The position numbers were made by a program, and so were the translations under genes. Under the pieces are notes generated by a model. It was not told the DNA's origin and searched no databases. It saw only the letters and a program-made list of their open reading frames with translations. Positions 8,283 through 16,550 of a stretch of 30,750 nt of DNA are shown here, piece after piece (position 1 is the stretch's first letter; every line of letters begins with the position of its first letter). This stretch comes from Oscillospiraceae bacterium (GTDB taxonomy: Bacteria > Bacillota > Clostridia > Oscillospirales > Acutalibacteraceae). Location of the stretch: the NCBI GenBank assembly GCA_902761265.1, contig CACWJV010000044.1, forward strand, positions 1 to 30,750, given 5' to 3'.

Positions 8283-8298
8283 TGTTTCACGTGAAACA
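8283..8298. promoter_or_regulatory. parS: parS centromere site upstream of mnmG
   Basis: A second exact TGTTTCACGTGAAACA, 22 bp upstream of the mnmG start. Its place between HAD and mnmG suggests that ParB loading could also affect mnmG expression. Confidence 0.93.
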
Positions 8299-8441
8299 CC
8301 GCGCAGTTTCATTGGATAAAAAGAAGGAAAACGATCCGTTGTTCATTTGCGATAAAATAAAGCAACAGAGCGCTATATTTCGATATTAGAATTATATTGA
8401 CACGGCTAAGTCCGCTTTTTTGTTTTTAAATGTCGACAAAT

Positions 8442-9107
8442 TCACTGTCTGTCCTGTAAAACAAGCGGCAGCAGGTCGCCGGCAGCGGCAATGATATGCG
8501 TCGCGTTATGGGCGCGGAATTCTTCTTCGCTGCCGTAGCCGAACAGCACGCCGCAGCTATCAACCCCGGCGCCTGTCGCGCCGTCGAGATCATAGAGCCG
8601 GTCGCCGACCATCAGCACCCGGCGTTTGTCGGCGGCGCCGAGTTTTTCCATACTGCTTTCAATCAGGTCTGTCTTGCTCGCGTGGCGGCTGTCGTCAAAG
8701 GCGGTGCCGGTCACTGCGTCAAACAGATCGGTAATACCGAGATAGCCCATCACATCATAGATCAGCGTCTGCGGTTTGGAAGAAGCGATGCCGAGCCTGA
8801 CGCCGTTGGCGCGCAAAGCTTCCAGCGTTGCAAGCATTCCGGGATAGAGTGCGCATTCATAGATACCCTTTTCCCGGTAGCGGGCGCGGTAGCTTTTGAT
8901 ATAATCGTCTGCGCGGCTTTCCGGCACACCGTAAAAATGGGTAAAGCTGTAGTAAATCGGCGGCCCGATAAATTTGCGCAAATCCTGCAAATCGGGTACC
9001 GGATCGCCCTGATCGAGAAACGCGAACTGCAAGCTTTTGAGGATGCCTTCGCCGGTATCCACAACCGTTCCGTCAAAATCAAAGATTACATAGTCGTATT
9101 TTTTCAT
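8442..9107 (-). CDS. HAD-superfamily phosphatase (phosphoglycolate phosphatase-like)
   Basis: A 221-aa haloacid dehalogenase-type hydrolase, cytoplasmic, likely acting on a small phosphorylated metabolite. I place the start at ATG 9107 (MKKYDYVIFDFDGTVVDTGE), with AAGGA about 6 nt upstream. Motif I DFDGT is at residues 8-12, with an alpha-helical cap after it (FIGPPIYYSF). Motif II is SSKP, and motif IV is GDRLYDLDGA followed by GVLFGYGSEEE, the pattern of the Gph/PGMB-like subgroup. The substrate cannot be told from sequence; the family includes phosphoglycolate and pyrophosphate phosphatases. It sits 59 nt downstream of the LCP gene on the same strand and may share its transcript. Confidence 0.85.
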   Translation of the reverse strand: MKKYDYVIFDFDGTVVDTGEGILKSLQFAFLDQGDPVPDLQDLRKFIGPPIYYSFTHFYGVPESRADDYIKSYRARYREKGIYECALYPGMLATLEALRANGVRLGIASSKPQTLIYDVMGYLGITDLFDAVTGTAFDDSRHASKTDLIESSMEKLGAADKRRVLMVGDRLYDLDGATGAGVDSCGVLFGYGSEEEFRAHNATHIIAAAGDLLPLVLQDRQ

Positions 9108-9166
9108 AGGTTCCTTTTCTAGATATAAACACAAATAAGGGCGAACCGCGGTCCGCCCACATTTTC

Positions 9167-10318
9167 TTATCTTAATGCTACCAACTGGAAGGGGATGACA
9201 CGGTCGTCGGCCAGCGTGATGTTGCTCTCACCGTAGATTGCGGTCTGGATCCGTTGGGCGGCAAGCTCAAAATCAATCAGCACAAGCGAAGTCCCGCCAA
9301 TCATACCGGCACGGAATACATCGTCATCCGCAATCGTGGTTTGCTGGATTTCAAAGTTGAGCCAGCCGTTTGCCAACCCTTGCACACCGTAGGAGAGAAT
9401 CTCCATACGCGTCAGATCCGTCTTGACATACTTGAACAGTGTGTCGAGCGCGTTGTTCAACTGGGAGATGCCGGCGCCCTTGGCGGATTCCATCAGCGCC
9501 ATAATGACCTTGCGCTGGCGGCGGGTACGGCTGACGTCAGAGTCGGAATCGCTTTTGCGGATCCGCGCATAGACCAGCGCCTCCCAACCGTCTAGCTTGA
9601 CCGCCGGACCGGATTCGATGGTGTGTACCGTCGTTCGGTTGATATATTCCGCTTCGTAATCCTCAACCTCGATCGTTAAACCGCCCAAAGCGTTGATGAT
9701 ATCGGTAAAGGAGCTGAAATCTACAGCGACGTAGTAGTCGATCTTGACTTTAAAATCGTTTTGGATCGTTTCGATCAACGTTTCCGGCCCGCCATAGAAA
9801 TAGGAGGAGTTGATTTTGCCGTACATATCCTTGCCGCGGGCGTTGATATAGGTCCATGTGTCCCGGAAAAGCGACGTCATGTTGATTTTTTTCGTCTTTT
9901 TGTTGAGCGACAAAATAATCAGCGTATCGCTGCGGCCGCCGTTTTCCAGCGCGTCGGCGGAGTCAAGCCCGATTAAAAGCACGTTGATCACATTTTTGCT
10001 GGAATAGGGCGTACCGCCGTTGTTTGCCCATTTATAAAGATAATCGTTGAGCGAGCCGGCTTGATTGATCGAGTTCATCGCATCGATTTCCTCGTCCTCA
10101 TAGATTTCATCCGTAAACGACGGCGCCGTCTGATTTTGGGCCGAATCTTCGTATTGGATCTTGCTGAGCTTCGCGTTGATATAGCCGATACCTACCGCGA
10201 ATATAACGACAAAGACCGCCAGCAAAAAATATAGATTTTTGGCTCTGCGCCGCTTGTTTGTCCAAAAGAAACGGGCGATGGGATTCCCTTTCTTTTTTTG
10301 AGCAGTTTCACCGTTCAA
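9167..10318 (-). CDS. LytR-CpsA-Psr (LCP) family cell-wall glycopolymer ligase
   Basis: LCP enzymes attach teichoic acids or capsular polymers to peptidoglycan outside the membrane. The 383-aa protein has a basic N-terminus (NKRRRAKN), one membrane helix at about 29-47 (LYFLLAVFVVIFAVGIGYI), a linker, and an extracellular LCP domain. Motifs include VLLIGLDS, GRSDTLIILSLN, SLFRDTW, KINSSYFYGGPE, VDFSSF and LDGWEALVYARIRKSD followed by an Arg-rich R-x-x-RQRK segment; these contain the Arg and Asp residues that bind the polyprenyl pyrophosphate head group. The only reasonable start is TTG at 10318 with AAGAAGGG about 9 nt upstream. It follows gyrA by 32 nt, so it may be transcribed through from the gyrase genes. 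Confidence 0.9.
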   Translation of the reverse strand: MNGETAQKKKGNPIARFFWTNKRRRAKNLYFLLAVFVVIFAVGIGYINAKLSKIQYEDSAQNQTAPSFTDEIYEDEEIDAMNSINQAGSLNDYLYKWANNGGTPYSSKNVINVLLIGLDSADALENGGRSDTLIILSLNKKTKKINMTSLFRDTWTYINARGKDMYGKINSSYFYGGPETLIETIQNDFKVKIDYYVAVDFSSFTDIINALGGLTIEVEDYEAEYINRTTVHTIESGPAVKLDGWEALVYARIRKSDSDSDVSRTRRQRKVIMALMESAKGAGISQLNNALDTLFKYVKTDLTRMEILSYGVQGLANGWLNFEIQQTTIADDDVFRAGMIGGTSLVLIDFELAAQRIQTAIYGESNITLADDRVIPFQLVALR

Positions 10319-10350
10319 CCGGTTCCCTTCTTTCTTTTTCTATGCATCTA

Positions 10351-12852
10351 TTATGCTTCGTCCTGGTTTTGGGTTTCCGTTGTTTTCGTTTCCGACATTT
10401 CGTCCTCGTTGGCGATCGGCGCAGCGGAGACAACCGTTTCGCCTTCGGACACACGCATCACACGCACACCCTTAGAGGTGCGTGAATTGATATTGATCTG
10501 GTTAGCCGGGATACGGATCACGATGCCGTCGGAAGAGATCAAAATCACGTCGTCCTTGTCATTGACCAAAGAAACCGAAACGACCTTGCCGTATTTGTCG
10601 GTCTTATAGTTGGTGGAACCCTTGCCGCCGCGGGTCTGGCATCGGTATTCGGAAAGATCCGAACGTCTGCCGTTGCCGGTTTCGCTGACAGTCAGAATAT
10701 AGGAAACGTCCGCCGCATCTTTTTCCAGCGCGCACATACCGACCACTTCGTCGTCCTCGCTCTTAAGCTCAATCGCACGCACGCCGCGGGCCGTTCTGCC
10801 GATGGCGCGGGCGTCCGATTCGTGGAACCGGATGCCGAAGCCGCCGCGGGTGGCAACATAGATATCGTCGTCGCCGGACGTCAGCTTCACCCATGCGAGC
10901 TCGTCCCCCTCGTCGAGATTGATCGCAATGATGCCGCCCTTGCGGATGTTGCGGTATTCGTCGAGCTTGGTGCGTTTGATCACACCTTTGCGTGTAACCA
11001 TGCACAGATAGTATTTGTCTTCGCCGAAGTCGGGCACTTTGATCATGGCGCTGATCTTTTCGCCGGCCTCGAGCGGCAGAAGATTGACCACATTCATACC
11101 CTTGCTCTGGCGGCTGCTTTCGGGAATCTCATAGCCCTTGAGCCTATAGGTGCGGCCGAAATTGGTAAAGAACATAATATAGTCGTGGCTCGAGCAAGAG
11201 AACATCGTTTGCACCACATCCTCTTCGCGCCGGCTCATGCCTTTGACGCCGCGGCCGCCACGTTTTTGGATCGAATATTCGCTCGTCGGCATCCGTTTGA
11301 TATAGCCGAACGTCGTCAGCGTATACATGCACTGTTCTTCGGGGATGAGATCTTCCACATCCACTTCGCCGCTGACGGAGGCGATTTCGGTCAGTCGCTC
11401 GTCGGCAAACTTTTGACGCAGCACCATCGATTCATCTTTTACAATCTCAAGCACCCGCGTTTCAGACGCGAGAATCTCGTTATATTCGGCGATCTTCGCC
11501 CGAATCGCTTTCAGTTCGTCCTCAATCTTGATCCGCTCCAAACCGGTCAACTGACCGAGTCTCATCTTGACAATAGCGTCCGCCTGGATCTCGTCGAGGT
11601 TGAAGCGTTCCATCAACTGCTGCTTGCCCTCGTTTTGGTCCTTGGCTTTGCGCAAAAGAGCGATGATCTCGTCGATATAATCGAGCGCGGTCTTCAAGCC
11701 TTCCAAAATATGCTCGCGCTCCATCGCCTTGCGCAGATCATACCGTGTGCGGCGTTCGATGACCTGCTCCTGGAAATGGATGTACTCTTCGAGAATCTGT
11801 TTGAGGGTGAGAATGCGCGGCACACCGTCCACCAGTGCCAGCATGATGATGCCGTAGGTGATCTGGAGCTGCGTCATGGAATACAGCGAGTTCAGCACGA
11901 CCTGCGGATTCGCGTCCTTTTTCAGATCGATCACAAGGTTCATGCCCTCGCGGTTGGAATAGTCGTTGATATCGGAGATACCTTCAATGCGCTTGTCCTT
12001 GACAAGATCGGCGATCGATTCGATCAGACGGCGCTTGTTGACCTGATAGGGGAGTTCCGACACCACGATCTGGAAGCGGCCGTTTTTCGCTTCCACAATT
12101 TCGGCGCGGGCGCGCACGGTGATCTTAGCGCGGCCGGTGCCATAGGCGGCGCGGATGCCGGCTTTGCCCATGATGATGCCGGCGGTGGGGAAGTCCGGGC
12201 CTTTGATATATTCCATCAGCTCTTCGAGCGAGGCGTCCGGATGGTCGATCAGATAGCACATGCCGTCGATCACTTCACCCATATTATGCGGCGGAATATT
12301 CGTCGCCATACCCACGGCGATACCCGTGGAGCCGTTGACTAGGATGTTGGGAAACCGGGAGGGGAGCACCGTCGGTTCTTTCAGCCGGTCGTCGTAGTTC
12401 GGAATAAAATCGACCGTTTCCTTGTCAATATCGGTGAGCATCTCCATCGAGATTTTGCTCATGCGCGATTCGGTATAACGGTAGGCCGCCGGCGGGTCGC
12501 CGTCGACAGAACCGAAGTTGCCGTGGCCGTCCACCAAAAGATAGCGCGTGGAAAACGTCTGTGCCAAACGCACCATCGCGTCATAAACCGACGCGTCGCC
12601 GTGCGGATGGTAGCGGCCCAAAACGGAACCGACGGTGTCGGCGCATTTCCGGTAGGCCTTATCGGGATACAGACCGTTTTCGTGCATCGTATAGAGGATA
12701 CGGCGATGCACGGGTTTTAATCCGTCGCGCACATCGGGCAGCGCACGCGACGTGATGACCGACATGGAGTAGCTCAAAAACGACGAGCGCATCTCCTTGT
12801 TGAGGTCAATATCTATAATCGTTTGATTTTCGTAATTCGAAGTGTTGTCCAT
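10351..12852 (-). CDS. gyrA: DNA gyrase subunit A
   Basis: GyrA cuts and rejoins DNA in the GyrA2GyrB2 gyrase that introduces negative supercoils. I choose ATG 12852 (MDNTSNYENQ), with AAGGTGAT just upstream; a GTG 9 nt earlier is possible. The winged-helix breakage-reunion domain contains the catalytic tyrosine Y126 in AAYRYTE, and the QRDR around HPHGDASVYD (84-91). The GyrA box is QKRGGRGVKG near 527, and the beta-pinwheel C-terminal repeats end in an acidic tail. About 833 aa is normal for a Firmicutes GyrA. The position equal to E. coli Ser83 is alanine (A87), while Asp87 is kept (D91). It is 26 nt downstream of gyrB and in the same operon direction. Confidence 0.97.
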   Translation of the reverse strand: MDNTSNYENQTIIDIDLNKEMRSSFLSYSMSVITSRALPDVRDGLKPVHRRILYTMHENGLYPDKAYRKCADTVGSVLGRYHPHGDASVYDAMVRLAQTFSTRYLLVDGHGNFGSVDGDPPAAYRYTESRMSKISMEMLTDIDKETVDFIPNYDDRLKEPTVLPSRFPNILVNGSTGIAVGMATNIPPHNMGEVIDGMCYLIDHPDASLEELMEYIKGPDFPTAGIIMGKAGIRAAYGTGRAKITVRARAEIVEAKNGRFQIVVSELPYQVNKRRLIESIADLVKDKRIEGISDINDYSNREGMNLVIDLKKDANPQVVLNSLYSMTQLQITYGIIMLALVDGVPRILTLKQILEEYIHFQEQVIERRTRYDLRKAMEREHILEGLKTALDYIDEIIALLRKAKDQNEGKQQLMERFNLDEIQADAIVKMRLGQLTGLERIKIEDELKAIRAKIAEYNEILASETRVLEIVKDESMVLRQKFADERLTEIASVSGEVDVEDLIPEEQCMYTLTTFGYIKRMPTSEYSIQKRGGRGVKGMSRREEDVVQTMFSCSSHDYIMFFTNFGRTYRLKGYEIPESSRQSKGMNVVNLLPLEAGEKISAMIKVPDFGEDKYYLCMVTRKGVIKRTKLDEYRNIRKGGIIAINLDEGDELAWVKLTSGDDDIYVATRGGFGIRFHESDARAIGRTARGVRAIELKSEDDEVVGMCALEKDAADVSYILTVSETGNGRRSDLSEYRCQTRGGKGSTNYKTDKYGKVVSVSLVNDKDDVILISSDGIVIRIPANQININSRTSKGVRVMRVSEGETVVSAAPIANEDEMSETKTTETQNQDEA

Positions 12853-12878
12853 TGTAATCACCTTGCCTTTACCGAGCC

Positions 12879-14888
12879 TTAAATATCAAGGTTCTGCACG
12901 TATTTGGCGTTCTTTTCAATAAACTCGCGGCGCGGTTCCACTTTGTCGCCCATAAGGATGGAAAACGTCTCGTCCGCCTGCACCGCATCCTCCAGCGTCA
13001 CACGCAGCATCGTGCGGTGCTCGGGATCCATCGTGGTCTCCCAAAGCTGGATGGAGTCCATTTCACCCAGACCTTTATAGCGCTGGATCGCGGCGCCGGG
13101 CATCTCGACCATCTTGCGGTCGCGCTCCTCATCGGAATAGCAGTAGACGTGCTTTTGCCCTTTCGAAAGGCGGTAAAGCGGCGGCTGTGCGATATAGACG
13201 TAGCCGTTGTCGATCAGCGGCCGCATATAGCGGAAGAAGAACGTCAAAAGCAGCGTGCGGATATGCTGGCCGTCGACGTCGGCATCGGCCATGATGACGA
13301 TCTTGTGATAGCGCAGCTTTTCGATATTGAAATCCTCGTCGATCCCGGCGCCGAGCGCGGTGACAACCGGCATCAGCTTGTCGTTGCCGATGACCTTGTC
13401 GAGCCGGCTTTTCTCCACATTGAGCATTTTGCCCCACAGCGGCAAAATCGCCTGGATCGTGCGGTCGCGGCCTTCCTTGGCCGAACCGCCTGCGGAGTCA
13501 CCCTCAACGATGAACAGCTCGGTCTTGGACGGATCACGCTCGGTGCAGTCCGCCAGCTTGCCGGGCAAAGAGTTGCTTTCCAACGGCGATTTGCGGCGGG
13601 CGGCTTCGCGGGCTTTGCGGGCGGCTTCGCGGGCACGCGACGCGTCGAGCGCTTTGGAAAAGATCAGCTTTGCCGTTTGCGGATTTTCTTCGAAATAATC
13701 GGTCAGCTTGTTATAAACCGTGTTGGCCACAAGCTTTGTCATCTCGGTGTTGCCGAGCTTGCCCTTGGTCTGGCCTTCAAACTGCGCGTCGGTCAGCTTG
13801 ACGCTGATCACGGCAACCAGTCCTTCGCGGCAGTCGTCGCCGGATAAATTTTTGTCGGTATCCTTGAGAAACTTATATTTTCTGCCGTATTCGTTAAACA
13901 CCTTGGTCAGCGCGTTTTTAAAACCGGTTTCGTGCGTACCGCCGTCGACGGTGTGGACGTTGTTGGCATAGGAAAGAATTGTCTCGTTATAACCGTCGTT
14001 GTACATCAGCGCGATCTCGGCGCTCTTTTCACCCTTGACGGTGGAAAAATGGATCGGCGTTTCGTGCACCGGCGTCAAACCGCGGCTCTCGTTGATATAT
14101 TCCACAAACGAACCGATGCCGCCTTCATAGCAGAACACGTCTTCGACGATATTGTCCGGGTCGCGTTTGTCGGTCAATGTGATGGAGATGCCGGCGTTGA
14201 GAAACGCGGATTCGCGTAAATGGCGCTGCAGCGTTTCATAGTCGTATTCCGTCGTCTCCTGAAAGATTTCGGCGTCTGGCTTAAACTTGATGAAAGTACC
14301 GGTCTGATCGGTGTCGCCGATGATTTTGAGGTCGGTTTCAATCTTGCCGCGTGCAAAGCGCTGATGGTGGACGTGGCCGTCCTGCGACACTTCCACCTCA
14401 AACCATTCGCTCAGCGCGTTGACCACGGAGGAACCCACGCCGTGCAGACCGCCGGAAACCTTGTAGCCGCTGCCGCCGAATTTACCGCCGGCGTGCAGCA
14501 CGGTCAAAACGACCGTGACGGCAGGCAAACCCTGCTGTTCGTTGATCCCGACGGGAATGCCGCGGCCGTTGTCGCGCACGGTGATGATATCGCCCGGCAA
14601 AATTTCCACTTCGATATGCGTGCAATAGCCGGCCAGCGCCTCGTCGATCGAGTTATCCACAATTTCATACACAAGATGGTGCAAACCGCGTGGGCCGGTG
14701 GAACCGATATACATACCCGGACGTTTGCGGACAGCTTCCAGTCCTTCCAATACCTGAATGGCGTCGGCGTTGTATTCCTCTGTCACTTGCGTATCCATCG
14801 TTTCGATCTGGGTGAATTCATCGGGCGTACCTTCTTCGCGCACGAGCTCCAGATCCTGTGTTTCCTGTTTGATTTCGTTGTTATCCAC
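12879..14888 (-). CDS. gyrB: DNA gyrase subunit B
   Basis: GyrB is the ATPase subunit of gyrase. The GTG at 14888 is the start, with GGAGG about 7 nt upstream. At 669 aa it is slightly longer than usual because of an acidic N-terminal extension of about 40 residues before NADAIQVLEGLEAVRKRPGM. GHKL ATP-binding motifs are EIVDNSIDEA (75-84), DNGRGIP and GGLHGVGSSVVNAL. The TOPRIM domain shows EGDSAGGSA, PLWGKMLNVEK and the metal-binding DADVDGQHIR. The tail LGEMDSIQLWETTMDPE is typical. The LPLWGK form is common in Oscillospiraceae-type GyrB, which supports the taxonomic guess. It is intact. Confidence 0.97.
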   Translation of the reverse strand: MDNNEIKQETQDLELVREEGTPDEFTQIETMDTQVTEEYNADAIQVLEGLEAVRKRPGMYIGSTGPRGLHHLVYEIVDNSIDEALAGYCTHIEVEILPGDIITVRDNGRGIPVGINEQQGLPAVTVVLTVLHAGGKFGGSGYKVSGGLHGVGSSVVNALSEWFEVEVSQDGHVHHQRFARGKIETDLKIIGDTDQTGTFIKFKPDAEIFQETTEYDYETLQRHLRESAFLNAGISITLTDKRDPDNIVEDVFCYEGGIGSFVEYINESRGLTPVHETPIHFSTVKGEKSAEIALMYNDGYNETILSYANNVHTVDGGTHETGFKNALTKVFNEYGRKYKFLKDTDKNLSGDDCREGLVAVISVKLTDAQFEGQTKGKLGNTEMTKLVANTVYNKLTDYFEENPQTAKLIFSKALDASRAREAARKAREAARRKSPLESNSLPGKLADCTERDPSKTELFIVEGDSAGGSAKEGRDRTIQAILPLWGKMLNVEKSRLDKVIGNDKLMPVVTALGAGIDEDFNIEKLRYHKIVIMADADVDGQHIRTLLLTFFFRYMRPLIDNGYVYIAQPPLYRLSKGQKHVYCYSDEERDRKMVEMPGAAIQRYKGLGEMDSIQLWETTMDPEHRTMLRVTLEDAVQADETFSILMGDKVEPRREFIEKNAKYVQNLDI

Positions 14889-14930
14889 GGTTCATCCTCC
14901 GTATCTGTGTAGTTCATCTATCTGAAAATC

Positions 14931-15182
14931 TTAAAATGACTGATTTTTCTGTGTTCTGCCCATCAGCGTCGCCACGGACACGGGCGAGATATAAACGGTT
15001 TGATCCTTTGTCACAATGAAGGATTTCGGCAGATCGTAGGACACATACTTCACGCGTCCGCTTTTTTCCGCCTGTGCCAAAAAATCGCGCGTCGTTTTGC
15101 TGATGGTTGTGTTGTCCATATCGAAAAAGCCGACGATCTCCTGCGTGGTGATCACAGTGTTTTGTCCGAGATGCAAATACAT
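14931..15182 (-). CDS. remB: Extracellular matrix regulator RemB (YaaB, DUF370)
   Basis: An 83-aa RemA/RemB-type protein beginning MYLHLGQNTVI at ATG 15182, with AAGGA about 8 nt upstream. In Bacillus, remB lies between recF and gyrB, exactly as here: it begins 11 nt after the recF stop and ends 42 nt before gyrB. The family signature is the N-terminal LHLGQN, then DMDNT and a short basic C-terminus. RemA is a DNA-binding regulator of matrix genes in Bacillus; the role of RemB is less clear. A longer open frame extends upstream within recF but only in antisense-like composition, so I do not use it. Confidence 0.88.
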   Translation of the reverse strand: MYLHLGQNTVITTQEIVGFFDMDNTTISKTTRDFLAQAEKSGRVKYVSYDLPKSFIVTKDQTVYISPVSVATLMGRTQKNQSF

Positions 15183-15193
15183 GGCGTTCTTCC

Positions 15194-16285
15194 TTAAATG
15201 ATTCTTCCGTTCTTCATACGGATCGCTTTGCCGTACTGCAGATTCTGCACCGACGCAGGATCGCAGCAGGTGATAAATACCTGCCAGTCGCTGATGTGGT
15301 TGAGAATATAGTTTTGCCGGAAACTGTCCAGCTCGCTCATCACGTCGTCGAGCAGCGCCACAGGCTGTTCGCCGGTGAAGTTGCGGATGACCGCAGCCTC
15401 GCCGAGCTTGAGCGCCAGCGCCGCCGATCGCTGCTGTCCCTGCGAGCCATAGCTGCGGGCGGACAGATCGTTGATTTCGATCAACAGATCGTCCCGGTGC
15501 GGACCGACCGAGGTGCTGCCGGTGACAAGATCGGTCTTGCGTGCGGCACGCAGCAGATCGCGCATGCCCTGACGGATCTCTTCTTTGCTGTTGCCGCCGG
15601 TGCTGCTTGCTTCCTGGTAGGTGATGGCAAGCGTTTCCTTTTTGCCGGAGATGCCGCCGTAAATCTCGGTTGCAAATGTACCCAGCCGGTGGATATACCC
15701 GATCCGCTGGGTGATCAGCTCCGCGGCGTAAAACGCGATCTGTTCCTCCCACACGTCGAGCGTGTCATACAATTCGCTGTGGTACATCAGATCCTTCAGC
15801 AGCATATTGCGCTGCGCGAGCGCTTTGTTATACCCGGAAAGCGCCAGCGCGTATTTCGGTTTGAGCTGGCTGATTGCGGCGTCCAAAAACTTGCGCCGTT
15901 CATACGGCCCGTCCTTGACCAGCGACAGATGCACCGGCGAAAACACAACCGCCAGAAACGAACCCATCACCTTGGCGGGCGACGTGAGCTTGATGCCGTT
16001 TTTGGTAAACCGCCGCGTCTTTTCAATCGACAAAAGCAGGTTTTGGTCGCGGCCTTCGCCGAAGTAATCCAGCGACAGCGCCGCTTTTGCCTCGCCGAAG
16101 CCGACACATTCCGCGTCCTTCGCACCCCGGAAGCTGCGGCAGCCGGTAAACAGCCAGATGCTTTCCAACAGATTTGTTTTTCCCTGCGCGTTGTCGCCCC
16201 AGATCAGGTTGACGCCGTCGCACGGTTCGACCGCGGCAGACGCAATATTGCGGAAATTTTTCAGCTCCAACTGCGTGACTCGCAT
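15194..16285 (-). CDS. recF: DNA replication and repair protein RecF
   Basis: RecF is an SMC-like ATPase that, with RecO and RecR, loads RecA at gaps in single-stranded DNA. The 363-aa protein starts MRVTQLELKNFRN at ATG 16285, with GAGG 7 nt upstream. Walker A is GDNAQGKT at 30-37, the ABC signature is in RSYGSQGQQRSAALALKLGE, and Walker B is VALLDDVMSELD. Length and motif order are normal. Its start overlaps the end of yaaA by 25 nt, so the two are translationally coupled. Confidence 0.96.
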   Translation of the reverse strand: MRVTQLELKNFRNIASAAVEPCDGVNLIWGDNAQGKTNLLESIWLFTGCRSFRGAKDAECVGFGEAKAALSLDYFGEGRDQNLLLSIEKTRRFTKNGIKLTSPAKVMGSFLAVVFSPVHLSLVKDGPYERRKFLDAAISQLKPKYALALSGYNKALAQRNMLLKDLMYHSELYDTLDVWEEQIAFYAAELITQRIGYIHRLGTFATEIYGGISGKKETLAITYQEASSTGGNSKEEIRQGMRDLLRAARKTDLVTGSTSVGPHRDDLLIEINDLSARSYGSQGQQRSAALALKLGEAAVIRNFTGEQPVALLDDVMSELDSFRQNYILNHISDWQVFITCCDPASVQNLQYGKAIRMKNGRII

Positions 16286-16524
16286 GTTACAACCTCATAC
16301 TGCTGTTTCTCAAATTCAAAATAATCGCCGTTGCGCAGCTTTTTGCCGCGCTGGGTACAAACGATACCGTTAACCTTCACAAGGCCGTCCTGAATCACAA
16401 ATTTTGCTTCTCCGCCGGTGGAGACGACGCTCGAAAGCTTGAGCGCGGAATCCAGACGGATATATTCGGTTTTGATTTGCAGCGTCGCGCGTTTTTTCGG
16501 CGCAACTTTGACATGTATTTTCAT
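16261..16524 (-). CDS. yaaA: S4-domain RNA-binding protein YaaA
   Basis: An 87-aa S4-like RNA-binding protein, the small gene conserved between dnaN and recF in Firmicutes. The fold is visible in YIRLDSALKLSSVVSTGGEA, then VKVNG, and RGKKLRNGDYFEF. It starts at ATG 16524, with only a weak GAAAAGAG site, 26 nt after the dnaN stop. The function is not settled; a ribosome-related role is usually assumed. Confidence 0.9.
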   Translation of the reverse strand: MKIHVKVAPKKRATLQIKTEYIRLDSALKLSSVVSTGGEAKFVIQDGLVKVNGIVCTQRGKKLRNGDYFEFEKQQYEVVTCESRSWS

Positions 16525-16550
16525 GATCTGTTACTCTTTTCGGGTTCTGT

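Noticed and set aside
8390..8430. TTGACA and a T-run on the plus strand as a promoter or terminator between HAD and mnmG
   Set aside because: No matching -10, no plus-strand gene, and the hairpin has only three to four base pairs.
10822..12342. 506-codon open frame on the plus strand opposite gyrA
   Set aside because: Antisense shadow; the minus strand is a complete GyrA.
13600..13640. Short direct repeat in gyrB as a possible slippage site
   Set aside because: It encodes the normal ARKAREAARRK-type helix of GyrB and keeps the frame.
14881..14889. DnaA box TTATCCACG at the gyrB start
   Set aside because: It is a single near-match made by the GTG start and following codons of gyrB, far from the AT-rich origin segment.
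14931..15752. Long minus-strand frame extending remB upstream through recF
   Set aside because: The part before 15182 is an alternative frame of recF; the RBS and conserved start MYLHLGQN fix the remB start.
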